Notes: generated from the letters alone by a model not told the origin. DNA of 64,000 nucleotides from Bacillus sp. V2I10 (GCF_030817055.1 NZ_JAUSYV010000002.1:62001-126000); one strand, 5' to 3'. Shown: positions 44,426-53,593, counted from the stretch's first letter. Program-made: numbers and translations.

Positions 44426-44686
44426 GTGGCACCACAAAAGTTAAGTAGACGTAAGTTTTTAGGTTATCTGGGAGCTGGATTAGTAACGGTAACAGCAGTT
44501 AGTTTGCCTATTAAAGCATTTGCAGGATTAAACGGTACGAAAGCTACATCTGAGCTAAATTCAGAGGATTTACCGAAAGAACCTGGTACATGGGGAGATA
44601 CAATTTTAGACATGGAAAATGAGCTACCTCAAGATCCAAATGTGCTCCTGATGGATGTAGAAGCCATTTATAAATTAAATCAATGA
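44426..44686 (+). CDS. Small twin-arginine (Tat) signal protein
   Basis: An 86-aa protein from GTG 44426 (GGGAGG 9 bases upstream; a TTG at 44417 sits on the RBS). It has a Tat signal, KLSRRKFLGYLGAGL, a hydrophobic core and a likely AFA cleavage site near residue 31. The mature part of about 55 residues is acidic (LPKEPGTWGDTILDMENELP). No catalytic motif. It begins the unit that ends in tatA-tatC. It may be a carrier or partner for the signal-less hydrolase encoded next. Confidence 0.75.
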   Translation: MAPQKLSRRKFLGYLGAGLVTVTAVSLPIKAFAGLNGTKATSELNSEDLPKEPGTWGDTILDMENELPQDPNVLLMDVEAIYKLNQ

Positions 44687-44716
44687 AATTGAATAATAAA
44701 TCGGGAGGTAGTTTTT

Positions 44717-46069
44717 ATGTCTTTACGAATAAATATGGTCAACACAGCCATATCTCAGATTGGCACATTGGAAGGGAATAATAATGACAATAAGTATGGG
44801 AGATGGTTCGGTCTAAACAATCAGCCATGGTGTGCCATTTTTGTGAGCTGGTGTGCTACTAATTCAGGTAATATGAACTTCAATGGGGAACACCGTCCAC
44901 TTTTTGCTCGCAGTGCTGCAGTAAGAGAGCATCGATGGTTTCATGAAAATTTTGGTGAGTATTTTTCTAAATCAGGATTCATCAATTATATTGGGAATGA
45001 CTCCAAGAAGGTTGCCAGAGCGACAGGATGCCTTATTTTTTTTAGTGGAGACTCGCATATAGGCATCGTAGAACAATATTATCCTGGGGAACAAGCAGTG
45101 CTTACAGTAGAAGGAAATACTTACACCCCCTCTAAAGGTGAGCAAATTCAAGGCGTGTTTCGTCGTTATCGACGTCTATCAGATTCGAAAATAGTGGGAT
45201 TTGCTCTTCCTTACTATGAATTTTATAGCAGCGGATCCCCTGAGGGCGTAAAGCCTGTACCACCTCCTTACGGCAACAGTGGTACTGTAGATAACCCCAC
45301 ATCATTCCCTGGAGCAAGGTATTTCTATATTGGTGCCTACAATAACTATGTCACCCTATTAGGAAAAATGCTAATAAAAGCTGGATATGGTAATTTCTAT
45401 CAAGTAGGAGCAGGTCCTCGCTTTACAGAAACAGACCGGCAAGCTTGCGCAGCCTTTCAAAGAGCACAAGGCTGGAGTGGAAGTGATGCAGATGGTTTTC
45501 CTGGATCATCTACGTGGGAGCGCCTTAGTGCCATCTATTATGGTGGTGGCGGAAGTGGTGAAAGCAACTGGCCTCCAGCATTTCCAGGTGCACAATATTT
45601 TAAGGCTGGAGCCTCTAACCAATACGTAAAATTATTGGGTGTGCAGTTAGTGAAGGCTGGATTTGGTCGACACTATTCCGTTGGACCGGGTCCTGCGTGG
45701 AGTGAAGCAGATCGACTAAACTGTCAAGAGTTCCAAAAAGCACAAGGGTGGACTGGCAGCAATGCAGATGGATATCCGGGTCCTACGACATGGCAAAGAT
45801 TGTTTGATATAGTTGGCAGCCCACCAAATGTTTCCACATTCCCAGGAAGCCATTTCTTTGGCCCTGGTGCAAATAACGAATATGTTACAACAATGGGTAA
45901 ACGATTAATTAACAAAGGGTATGGTCAGTATTATTCTGTCGGAGCAGGTCCAAAATGGAGTGAGGCAGACCGTCAAGCTTGCGCTGCTTTCCAACGTGCT
46001 CAAGGTTGGTCTGGGAGTGATGCAGATGGCATTCCCGGTCCCTCAACATGGCAAAAGCTCTTTGCATAA
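44717..46069 (+). CDS. CHAP-type peptidoglycan hydrolase with three binding repeats
   Basis: A 450-aa protein. CHAP domain (1-165) with likely catalytic Cys39 (PWCAIFVSW), His114 (GDSHIGIVEQ) and Asn134 (VEGNTYTP). Three repeats of about 75 residues follow (about 197-272, 288-363, 375-450), each ending in the pattern FQRAQGWSGSDADG..PG.STW..L, a peptidoglycan-binding fold frequent in phage and actinobacterial lysins. No signal peptide is present. RBS GGGAGG precedes the ATG by 7 bases; the gap to the Tat-signal gene is 30 bases. Export may be by hitchhiking with the Tat protein, or the enzyme may act after lysis. Confidence 0.85.
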   Translation: MSLRINMVNTAISQIGTLEGNNNDNKYGRWFGLNNQPWCAIFVSWCATNSGNMNFNGEHRPLFARSAAVREHRWFHENFGEYFSKSGFINYIGNDSKKVARATGCLIFFSGDSHIGIVEQYYPGEQAVLTVEGNTYTPSKGEQIQGVFRRYRRLSDSKIVGFALPYYEFYSSGSPEGVKPVPPPYGNSGTVDNPTSFPGARYFYIGAYNNYVTLLGKMLIKAGYGNFYQVGAGPRFTETDRQACAAFQRAQGWSGSDADGFPGSSTWERLSAIYYGGGGSGESNWPPAFPGAQYFKAGASNQYVKLLGVQLVKAGFGRHYSVGPGPAWSEADRLNCQEFQKAQGWTGSNADGYPGPTTWQRLFDIVGSPPNVSTFPGSHFFGPGANNEYVTTMGKRLINKGYGQYYSVGAGPKWSEADRQACAAFQRAQGWSGSDADGIPGPSTWQKLFA

Positions 46070-46096
46070 AAAAATTAACAGAGAGGAAATGATAAA

Positions 46097-46264
46097 ATGC
46101 CAAACATTGGAGTTCCTGGATTAATACTTATATTAGTAATTGCGCTTATTATTTTTGGGCCGTCAAAACTCCCTGAAGTTGGACGTGCCTTTGGTAACAC
46201 ATTAAAAGAATTTAAAAACGCAACCAAGGATCTAGTGTCTTCAGATTCTAAAAAGGAAGATTAA
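46097..46264 (+). CDS. tatA: TatA twin-arginine translocase subunit
   Basis: A 55-aa protein, MPNIGVPGLILILVIALIIF, GPSKLPEVGRAFGNTLKEFK, an N-terminal helix, the FGP hinge and an amphipathic helix. RBS GAGAGGA upstream. Shorter than many TatA proteins but like TatAd/TatAy of B. subtilis. It lies between the hydrolase and tatC. Confidence 0.93.
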   Translation: MPNIGVPGLILILVIALIIFGPSKLPEVGRAFGNTLKEFKNATKDLVSSDSKKED

Positions 46265-46347
46265 TTCAAATAATTGGATAGTAAAGTTATTGGTTTGGAA
46301 AGAGATATATGTCTTATCTCTTTTCTTTCCTTTTAAGAGGTGAATAT

Positions 46348-47070
46348 ATGAAAGATGAGGAAATTGATTTAATTATCCATTTTGAAGAAATGAGGAAAAG
46401 ATTAATCTATATCCTTAGTAGTTTTTTAATCTTTTTCTTTTTTTCGTTTGTTTTTGTGGAAGATGTATACGCATGGTTAGTTAAAGACCTAGAATTTAAG
46501 CTTGCCATACTTGGTCCAGGTGATATTTTATGGATATATTTTAAAATATCTGCCGTAATATCTGTTGCCCTTACCACACCTCTAACTGCATACCATGTTT
46601 GGAAGTTTGTTTCGCCAGCACTTCAAAATCATGAAAGAAAAGCAACTTTTATGCTAATACCGGCTTTATTTCTTCTGTTTATTATCGGGATTTCTTTTGG
46701 TTATTTTCTTGTATTTCCTATTGTTCTTTCCTTCATGCAAGAATTGGCTGGAGGTGGTTTCCAAGAATTTTACACAACAGAGAAATATTTTAGTTTCCTG
46801 ATTAGCCTTACCGTACCATTTGGTTTTTTGTTTGAATTACCTGTTGTCGTTCTTTTTCTAACAGCTATTGGCATCTTAAATCCGCAAATGTTAAAAAAAT
46901 CTAGAAAGATCGCTTATTTTATTCTCACCTTAACATCTGTTTTAATAACACCCCCAGATTTTATATCAGACATTTTGGTTTTAGTTCCACTTATATTAAT
47001 TTATGAACTAAGCATTAATTTATCATCCTTCATTTATCGAAATAGGATACAAAAAACAGAAGTTTTTTGA
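46348..47070 (+). CDS. tatC: TatC twin-arginine translocase subunit
   Basis: A 240-aa protein with six membrane helices and the TatC signatures HFEEMRKRLIYILSSF near the N-terminus, TTPLTAYHVWKFVSPALQNHE and FGFLFELPVVVLFL. Start at ATG 46348 with AAGAGGTG upstream; the frame is open to 46309. The TatA-TatC pair next to a Tat substrate is like the dedicated TatAdCd-PhoD arrangement. Confidence 0.93.
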   Translation: MKDEEIDLIIHFEEMRKRLIYILSSFLIFFFFSFVFVEDVYAWLVKDLEFKLAILGPGDILWIYFKISAVISVALTTPLTAYHVWKFVSPALQNHERKATFMLIPALFLLFIIGISFGYFLVFPIVLSFMQELAGGGFQEFYTTEKYFSFLISLTVPFGFLFELPVVVLFLTAIGILNPQMLKKSRKIAYFILTLTSVLITPPDFISDILVLVPLILIYELSINLSSFIYRNRIQKTEVF

Positions 47071-47219
47071 TTGATTTAAATTTCTTTTTAATATCAATTT
47101 ATATTAATATTTGATGGTGAAGCTTAGGGTGTGTAATTTTGGGTGGGAAAATTAAGATTCAGTGTAATTTCTGAAGAAGCAGAAACAAGCTCATTCTACA
47201 CAATAAGGAAGTAGTTGCT

Positions 47220-47268
47220 AAGGTGTCTCCTGAATTAATTCTTGATACACCTTCTTTACTGTTTTTTT
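47220..47268 (+). terminator. Possible terminator after tatC
   Basis: Stem AAGGTGT/ACACCTT with a 20-nt loop, then CTTTACTG and seven T. About 150 bases after the tatC stop. The remainder of 47071-47443 is featureless. Confidence 0.45.
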
Positions 47269-47443
47269 CAAAGATTTATTTATATCTAAATTCATCAACA
47301 TATATGATGATATATATTTAGTGTTATATGTCCAAATTATTATCAATATTATTGTATCATGTATTGTAACCGTTTAATTCAAAAGAATGAGCAGAAACTT
47401 TATGCATTATTAATAGACAATTACAAGTTAAGGAGAAAAGTTA

Positions 47444-47548
47444 ATGACCCTTAAATTGAGCAACTCAACTGGTGCCCTAGTACTCTTTGGTGCTGCAGTA
47501 GGAGCTGTTTTGGGATTGGTTGCATATGTGAATAATTGGCTGGGATAA
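47444..47548 (+). CDS. Small membrane protein (34 aa)
   Basis: ATG behind AAGGAGAAAAG opens MTLKLSNSTGALVLFGAAVG, then AVLGLVAYVNNWLG. One glycine- and alanine-rich membrane helix (10-30) makes up almost the whole protein. Family unknown. The RBS and lack of any overlapping gene support it. Confidence 0.6.
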   Translation: MTLKLSNSTGALVLFGAAVGAVLGLVAYVNNWLG

Positions 47549-47566
47549 GGATTTTAATGTTGTGTA

Positions 47567-47800
47567 TTATTTAATGGTGTAAACGGCGATTAGGTTAACA
47601 AGCTGCATCCGGACAATGTCATTAAAGCTATTAACCACCCTTATCTCGCCTGCTTTTTCATTCCAGTAATGAACGGTGCCGATAAAATGCATGACATGAT
47701 CACCATGCAGATAAACAAATGATAAATCAAAATGAAACTCCATTGATTCACTGATTAACAATTGAATGCTGTCATGTTTCTCTTTAGGGATCATTATCAA
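47567..47800 (-). CDS. YolD-like C-terminal domain protein
   Basis: 77 aa, TTG 47800 with AAGGT upstream (ATG 47794 alternative). MIMIPKEKHDSIQLLISESM, then FIGTVHYWNEKAGEIRVV and FNDIVRMQLVNLIAV match the second half of YolD-family proteins, which often accompany UV-repair polymerases on plasmids. The N-terminal half with DRGxIKW is missing here but a piece of it is found at 49110-49232 on the other strand. Confidence 0.6.
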   Translation of the reverse strand: MIMIPKEKHDSIQLLISESMEFHFDLSFVYLHGDHVMHFIGTVHYWNEKAGEIRVVNSFNDIVRMQLVNLIAVYTIK

Positions 47801-47935
47801 GGTTTTACCTTCTTTCTAATAGATTCATTACCCATTATACGAATGTTTGTTCTTATTTTCAATGATTGAAGAATCAATTTGGTTGTGAGAACTTTCAATT
47901 AGCTTTTAAGACAGGCTCGTATGTTTCCCTCAAAG

Positions 47936-47966
47936 GAAAAAACGCATGTTTTTTTCACCCATGCGT
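47936..47966 (-). terminator. Terminator downstream of ArdC relic
   Basis: Stem ACGCATG/CATGCGT with an 11-nt loop and TTTTTTCC on the minus strand, about 50 bases after the original ArdC stop at 48017. A second hairpin (47974-47995) precedes it. Confidence 0.65.
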
Positions 47967-48016
47967 GCTGATGGCACCGGCTTTTACGCCGGCGCCAATT
48001 GCTTTACCTTTCATAC

Positions 48017-48690
48017 TTACTCTGAATCCTCCTCCCAAATTGCTCCCAGAATATAATCAGAGGCTTTCTGAGCCTGTGAGGCTGCCTTCAGTACAATGCG
48101 CTGATCTTTCTTTAGAGTCCGTATCTATGAGTCAATATAGCTGGCACTGTTATCTATCGTACTGTTGTCAATCCCTGCTACCCCGCACAGCATGGCCGCG
48201 CCCATTTCAGCAACCAGTTCTTCTTTGGAATAGACTTCATCTCCGAAGGCTACACCATCTGTGGTGATGCCAGGGCGGGCATGTCGGCTGATATGGCCCG
48301 TGCTGTGAATCATTTCATGAAACAAGGTGCAGTAGTATTCTTCCGCAAACTGAAAATCATGGATAGGCGGACAATTAATACTGTCCCAAGTTGGATAATA
48401 AACAGCTTGGCCGGACTGAAAGGTATAGCTGGGCGAATTCGTATAACCGTTAAAAATCTCCTCTCCCTTTAGAATGGGATTGTGGTCATATGTTTCATAA
48501 CTGCTTTTTCTTTTAAGGCCTGTGCATTGCTTATTAATCTCCCAAACCCGGTAATAGAAGGGTTTGGCATATTTCTTTTTTTCCTTCGTTTCTTCGTCTT
48601 CTTTCTCTTTCCAGAGCCAATAAACAATAATGTGCGAATGCTTCATTTCTTCTTTTTTAATACGTCCTCCAGCTTCTAAAACCTGTTTCT
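48017..48690 (-). pseudogene. ArdC-like antirestriction/zincin protein, truncated and with internal stop
   Basis: Frame: KQVLEAGGRIKKEEMKHSHI, VYWLWKEKEDEE, then a zincin site CTLFHEMIHSTGHISR and KEELVAEMGAAMLCGVAGI, NSASYIDS. A TAG at 48125-48127 interrupts it; the same frame continues IRTLKKDQRIVLKAASQAQ and ASDYILGAIWEEDSE to TAA at 48017. TGG to TAG fits the W usually seen there. The 5' end is cut where the frame enters repeat R2, and the N-terminal ssDNA-binding part is gone. ArdC proteins protect incoming plasmids; this copy is dead or partial. Confidence 0.78.
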
Positions 48691-48964
48691 TAAAAAGTTT
48701 TTTATGCTGCAGGCGATTTTATAAATAAGTTTTTGCCCCTTACCGATTGACTCGCCGTCTTTATTTCCTGCCGGAAAGGTTCAGGTTCCTGCCGGATGGA
48801 GATGTAGTCCGGCTTGCGCTGTTTTACGATTCGGATTCAAAAGGGAAAAGCACAATAAAAAGCAACACAGACCGTTGTTATCGGTCCATTTAATACCGAA
48901 GCGACACGTACAGACTGACAGAAAGTCGTTCTTTCCTTTCTAATCAGTCTGTCGTGCAGCCACC
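48686..48964. repeat. Non-coding repeat copy R2
   Basis: Second long copy of the repeat at 37990-38398, same orientation, with a deletion of the middle part joining AAAAAGCA directly to ACACAGACCG. It cuts the ArdC frame at its left edge, so it marks a rearrangement point. Confidence 0.85.
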
Positions 48965-49109
48965 CAATCATATGAATATTTCAATTAAAAATGTATTCCT
49001 AATTTCTAAAGAAAATATGCAGTCTAGACTGCCTTGGTCAATAGAGAAGATTGTTTAATTAGAGAATCCATAAATTACACCTCGCCGAAATAGAACATAT
49101 GTTTTTATA

Positions 49110-49232
49110 ATGGATGAATTGAAAGGTGGCGATGATCCCTTGCTTAGAGACCGGGGAAAAATAAAGTGGCAAGGTTTCTTTATGACGGAACATGTAAAGC
49201 TGCTGTGGGATATAAAGGTCTTTTATCAGTAA
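49110..49232 (+). pseudogene. YolD-like N-terminal fragment
   Basis: ATG opens MDELKGGDDPLLRDRGKIKW, then QGFFMTEHVKLLWDIKVFYQ. The DRGKIKW...EHVKLL pattern is the N-terminal signature of YolD proteins; the frame stops after 40 residues where the C-terminal domain should begin. There is no good RBS. Likely a broken half of a gene whose other half lies inverted at 47567-47800, or a separate relic. Confidence 0.5.
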
Positions 49233-49404
49233 TCTTGCTAGATAAATCTTACTCGAAATCAACACAAAAAAGGTAGATAAGACTGAACTTCTATGATATT
49301 AAAAGCTGCTTAACTTGCAATAGGTTAAAGTGACATCATAAATAATTATTTATTTTCATAACCTCAACACGCTTTATTTCGTTCTATTAGGTCAGTTAGA
49401 TTCA

Positions 49405-49435
49405 ATAAAAAATCCGCACTTTTAAAGTGCAGATT
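49405..49435 (-). terminator. Terminator of the sigma-54 catabolic operon
   Basis: Stem AATCTGCACTT/AAGTGCGGATT with a 3-nt loop, then TTTTTATTG on the minus strand, 14 bases after the glcF stop. Confidence 0.8.
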
Positions 49436-49448
49436 TATTTTGAATTTT

Positions 49449-50747
49449 TTATTTAGTTACTGCTCCTGCTTCAACGAGTAATTCTACAAGATGAATGGCT
49501 CTTATTCTTTCTTCTAAACCTTCCCTTTTGATACCCAATTTCATTTGTAACAAACAACCCGGGTTTGTTGTAACAATAATAGAGGCTTTAGTATCCTTTA
49601 CTTTTTCCATTTTCAAATCTAAAATGTCCATCGATTCTTCGTAATTGACTAAATTGTAAATACCTGCTGATCCACAGCACCTATTATAATCTTTCATCTC
49701 TTGGTAGCGTATACCTAGAACTTGATTTAGAAGGAAAAGTGGTTCTTCAATAACCTTCTGCACATGTGTCATATGACACGATGATTGATAAGTCACAATA
49801 GAGTTCATTTCCTTGGTGAAATTTAATCCATCTAATTCACATAAAATTTCTGAAATATCTCTTATCTTATTAACAAAGTTTTTAGCACGTTTATGCCAAC
49901 CCTCTTCATTATGAAAAAGATGGTCATATTCAATTAAAGTTGCACCACACCCACCGGCATTATTAACAATATAGTCCACATTTTCGCTTTCAAAAGCTTC
50001 AATATTTATTTTAGCAAGTTTTTTAGCAGAATCCATTTTTCCCGCATGAGCGTGCAAGGCCCCACAGCACGTTTGAGCTTCCGGTATAATAACTTCTGCC
50101 CCTGCCAAGGTTAATAAATCAATAGTTTTTTTATTAATATTTAGGAAAATAGCGTCCATTACACAGCCTGTCACAAAGCCAACTGTCATTTTCTTTGTTC
50201 CCTTTACGGGGTAATGTCTAGACATTTTTTTACGACTCAAAGGTGAAGAGATATCTGAAAGAACGGATTCAAAGTTTCCTAGTTGGAAGGGAAGCATCCT
50301 AGTGATTCCCGTCTTTTGAGTGATTTGTTGTAGCCCTGATTTCTGATATAGCCACGTAGCGTTCCCAATAAAATCCATCCATTTTTTCGAGGGAAATACA
50401 TGGTCAAAAATTACATTTTCAGTAATTTTTTGCGTTGTTGTTTTTTCTGCTGATTCCTCTAATACCTCTTTCGCCCCTTCTAAGATCTTGCCATATTGGA
50501 CATTTGTAGGACAAACTGTTACACAAGCACGGCACCCAAGGCATTTTTCAATTGGTTCTCTTAGGTCTTCTATTGTGATTTTACCTTCTGCTAGCATTTT
50601 AACGAGGTTAATTCGACCCCTTGGAGAATGGGACTCGATTTTCATAGTTTCAAATGTCGGACAAGCTGGTAAACAATATCCACATTGGACGCAATTGAAA
50701 GTTTCATCATAGTTTAATTTTCTTTGGAGTTCAGAAATCGCACTCAT
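49449..50747 (-). CDS. glcF: GlcF-like iron-sulfur subunit of a 2-hydroxyacid oxidase
   Basis: A 432-aa protein. Two [4Fe-4S] ferredoxin motifs: CVQCGYCLPACPTF (about 20-33) and CLGCRACVTVCPTN (about 69-82). Two CCG domains follow (CCGALHAHAG and CCGSAGIYN). It overlaps glcD by 4 bases (ATGA). It passes electrons from the flavoprotein partner to the quinone pool at the membrane. Last gene of the operon. Confidence 0.92.
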   Translation of the reverse strand: MSAISELQRKLNYDETFNCVQCGYCLPACPTFETMKIESHSPRGRINLVKMLAEGKITIEDLREPIEKCLGCRACVTVCPTNVQYGKILEGAKEVLEESAEKTTTQKITENVIFDHVFPSKKWMDFIGNATWLYQKSGLQQITQKTGITRMLPFQLGNFESVLSDISSPLSRKKMSRHYPVKGTKKMTVGFVTGCVMDAIFLNINKKTIDLLTLAGAEVIIPEAQTCCGALHAHAGKMDSAKKLAKINIEAFESENVDYIVNNAGGCGATLIEYDHLFHNEEGWHKRAKNFVNKIRDISEILCELDGLNFTKEMNSIVTYQSSCHMTHVQKVIEEPLFLLNQVLGIRYQEMKDYNRCCGSAGIYNLVNYEESMDILDLKMEKVKDTKASIIVTTNPGCLLQMKLGIKREGLEERIRAIHLVELLVEAGAVTK

Positions 50748-52150
50748 TCCCTCAACACCAACTTCTGTCCCTTTTCTGGGAATATTTTCCCAGGATTTAA
50801 TATATTATTTGGATCCCAAGCTTGTTTAACACGTTTCATCATATCTAAACCGAAGTGTCCCAACTCCATTTCCATAAAGGGAGCTTTCAATGTTCCAATT
50901 CCATGTTCTCCTGACAAAGTCCCCCCTAATTTAATTGCAGCTTCAAATATTTCTTCAACTGCTTTTTCTACTCGTATCATTTCTTCTACATCCCGTTTGT
51001 CACAAATAATATTAGGATGAAGATTTCCGTCCCCTGCATGACCAAAGACAACAAGATGAACTTTATATTTTTCACCAATTTCTTTTAATCTTTGAAACAT
51101 ATCCGGAATCTTACTACGGGGTACTGTGGCATCTTCTGAAACCTTTGTAGGTTTTATTTTGACTATAGCTGGTGAAACCAACTTTCTTGCCTTCCAGTAT
51201 ATCTTTGCTTCATTATCGTTTTTTGCTATTTTTACATCAACAGCTCCAATCTCTTTAAAAATCTTCTCAACTGTATTCATTTCCTCTCTAATGGCAATTG
51301 GATGACCATCAAGTTCGATTAAAAGTATCGCCTCAGATGCGATAGGAAGACCTAATGGTTGATAGTTCTCAACAGCTATCATAGAATGCTGATCCATTAT
51401 TTCCATTTTTGAAGGAAGAATGCCTGATGTTAAAATTTTAGATATTGCTTTTCCGGATAAAATAAGATCATCAAAAACAGCCATCAAAGTTAAAGTAGCA
51501 GGTGGTTTAGGAATCAATTTTAACGTGGCCTCGGTTATAATGCCGAGTGTTCCTTCAGATCCTACTATTAGTTTCGTTAAATCGTAACCGGTTACATTCT
51601 TTATTGTTCTCCCGCCAGTTTTTATTATTTCCCCTTCAGGGGTTACAACTTCTAAGCCAATAACATAATCCTTTGTCACGCCGTATTTTAGTCCTCTTGG
51701 ACCTCCGGAATTTTCTGCTAAATTGCCTCCAATTGTAGAAACATGTGAACTGCTAGGATCAGGTGGATACATGAGTCCGTGTCTTTCAGCAGCTTCATTG
51801 ATCCTAGCTGTGAGCACCCCAGGAGAAACAACAGCAATCAGGTCATCCGGCTCAATACTCAAATAACTATCCCATTGAGACATATCTAAAACGATCCCCC
51901 CTTTTACAGGCAATGGACCTCCACTTAGAGAGGTCCCTTGCCCACGAGGGTAAACTGGAATTTTATACTTGTTAGCCAATTTTAAAATTGATGAAACTTC
52001 TGATTTATTCTTCACCTGAATCACCATATCAGGGAGAAATGTGCCAAAAGAAGCATCGTAGCTATAACTATACCTATCAGATAAATCCGTAAAAATTTGG
52101 TTAGAAGGAATGACTTCCTTAACTTCGTTCAATTTCAAGTCCATTTTCAT
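50744..52150 (-). CDS. glcD: GlcD-like FAD-dependent 2-hydroxyacid dehydrogenase
   Basis: A 468-aa FAD-linked oxidase: FAD-binding PCMH domain (PRGQGTSLSGGPLPVKGG, VSTIGGNLAENSGG) and the C-terminal domain with VFGHAGDGNLHPNI and SGEHGIG. Families include glycolate oxidase, D-lactate and D-2-hydroxyglutarate dehydrogenases. With a class III CoA transferase and hydratase in the operon, a D-2-hydroxy acid formed from the imported substrate is a reasonable guess. Confidence 0.9.
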   Translation of the reverse strand: MKMDLKLNEVKEVIPSNQIFTDLSDRYSYSYDASFGTFLPDMVIQVKNKSEVSSILKLANKYKIPVYPRGQGTSLSGGPLPVKGGIVLDMSQWDSYLSIEPDDLIAVVSPGVLTARINEAAERHGLMYPPDPSSSHVSTIGGNLAENSGGPRGLKYGVTKDYVIGLEVVTPEGEIIKTGGRTIKNVTGYDLTKLIVGSEGTLGIITEATLKLIPKPPATLTLMAVFDDLILSGKAISKILTSGILPSKMEIMDQHSMIAVENYQPLGLPIASEAILLIELDGHPIAIREEMNTVEKIFKEIGAVDVKIAKNDNEAKIYWKARKLVSPAIVKIKPTKVSEDATVPRSKIPDMFQRLKEIGEKYKVHLVVFGHAGDGNLHPNIICDKRDVEEMIRVEKAVEEIFEAAIKLGGTLSGEHGIGTLKAPFMEMELGHFGLDMMKRVKQAWDPNNILNPGKIFPEKGQKLVLRE

Positions 52151-52162
52151 TGACTCCTTCGA

Positions 52163-53593
52163 TTAACCAATATTTAAAGAAACAAATTTCTCTTCTAAAT
52201 ATTCTTTAATCCCATATTTCCCCCCTTCTCTTCCAACACCGCTTTCTTTCACTCCTCCGAATGGGGCTTGAGCTGTTGTAGGCATAGAATCATTGATTCC
52301 AATTATTCCATATTCAAGAGATTCCATCACGCGGAATGCACGATTTAGATCTGATGTGTAACAATATGAGGCGAGTCCATAATCTGGATGGTTCGCTCTT
52401 TCAATTGCTTCCTCTTCTGTTTTAAAAGTAAAAATTGGAACAACTGGACCGAATGTTTCTTCAGTAGCAATTTTCATAGATTCATTTGCATTTTGTATGA
52501 CAGTAGGTTCATAAAAGACACCTTTATCATAGTTTTCCACCTTTTTTCCTCCGCACACGATAAGACCGCCTTTTTGTTCAGCATCTTCTACATGCTCGAT
52601 GACTTTGGTGAGACTGTCTTCATTGATTAATGGACCAATGTCAGTGCCTTTCTCCATGCCATTCCCAATTTTTAATCGTTTTACTTTTTCAACAAATTTG
52701 TTGGTAAATTCATCAGCCACTTCTTGATGAACATAGATTCGATTCGTACAAACGCAAGTTTGCCCTGCATTTCTAAATTTGCTTGCTACAGCTGCTTCTG
52801 CTGCTTTCTCTAAATCCGCATCACTGAAAACAATGAATGGAGCATGTCCACCCAATTCCATTGAAACCTTTTTCACCGTACGGGATGCTTCACTCATCAG
52901 TTTCTTTCCAATCTCTGTCGAACCTGTGAAAGTCAATTTCCTTATTTCCTTGCTGTCTAATAGTGTCTGGGCGATCTCACTAGAAGATCCGATAACCAAG
53001 TTGGCAACTCCCTTCGGTAGCCCTGCTTCATCAATCGCTTCAAAAATTTTAATAGCAGTTAAAGGAGTAGTTGATGCTGGTTTTAATATAACTGGACATC
53101 CTGCAGCCAACGCCGGAGCAAGTTTTCGAGTCACCATTGCAGCTGGGAAGTTCCAAGGTGTTATAGCTCCTGTAATTCCAACTGGCTCTTGCAAAACTAA
53201 AATTCTTTTATCCGGACTAGATGCAGGAATCGTCTCACCGTAAATCCGTTTTGCTTCCTCTGCATACCAATCGATGTAAGCTATCGCTAATTTTACTTCA
53301 CCAAGAGATTCTTTAAGTGGCTTACCCATCTCCTTTGTGATAGTAACAGCCAGCTCTTCTTCCATACTTTTTAACAGGGAGGAAATTTTATTAAGATAAC
53401 GTGACTTCTCATCTGCGCTCGTCTTCTTCCAACTTTTATAAGCAGCAGAAGCTGCTTGAATCGCTTCTTTTACATCATTCGCTCCACCAAAGGCAACTTC
53501 ACCAATGATCTCTAGATTAGCAGGATTATACACTGACATGCGTTCTTTTGACTGAGCAACTTTCCATTTCCCGTTAATGTATAGCATGGCCAC
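52163..53593 (-). CDS. gabD: NAD(P)-dependent succinate-semialdehyde dehydrogenase family
   Basis: A 476-aa aldehyde dehydrogenase. Catalytic Cys280 and the neighbouring Cys282 in NAGQTCVCTNR, general base Glu246 in SMELGGH, Asn148 in PWNFP. The TCVC pair is typical of GabD-type enzymes. It overlaps the aminotransferase gene by 20 bases, so the two act in series: amine to semialdehyde to acid. The exact chain length is unknown. Confidence 0.9.
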   Translation of the reverse strand: MAMLYINGKWKVAQSKERMSVYNPANLEIIGEVAFGGANDVKEAIQAASAAYKSWKKTSADEKSRYLNKISSLLKSMEEELAVTITKEMGKPLKESLGEVKLAIAYIDWYAEEAKRIYGETIPASSPDKRILVLQEPVGITGAITPWNFPAAMVTRKLAPALAAGCPVILKPASTTPLTAIKIFEAIDEAGLPKGVANLVIGSSSEIAQTLLDSKEIRKLTFTGSTEIGKKLMSEASRTVKKVSMELGGHAPFIVFSDADLEKAAEAAVASKFRNAGQTCVCTNRIYVHQEVADEFTNKFVEKVKRLKIGNGMEKGTDIGPLINEDSLTKVIEHVEDAEQKGGLIVCGGKKVENYDKGVFYEPTVIQNANESMKIATEETFGPVVPIFTFKTEEEAIERANHPDYGLASYCYTSDLNRAFRVMESLEYGIIGINDSMPTTAQAPFGGVKESGVGREGGKYGIKEYLEEKFVSLNIG

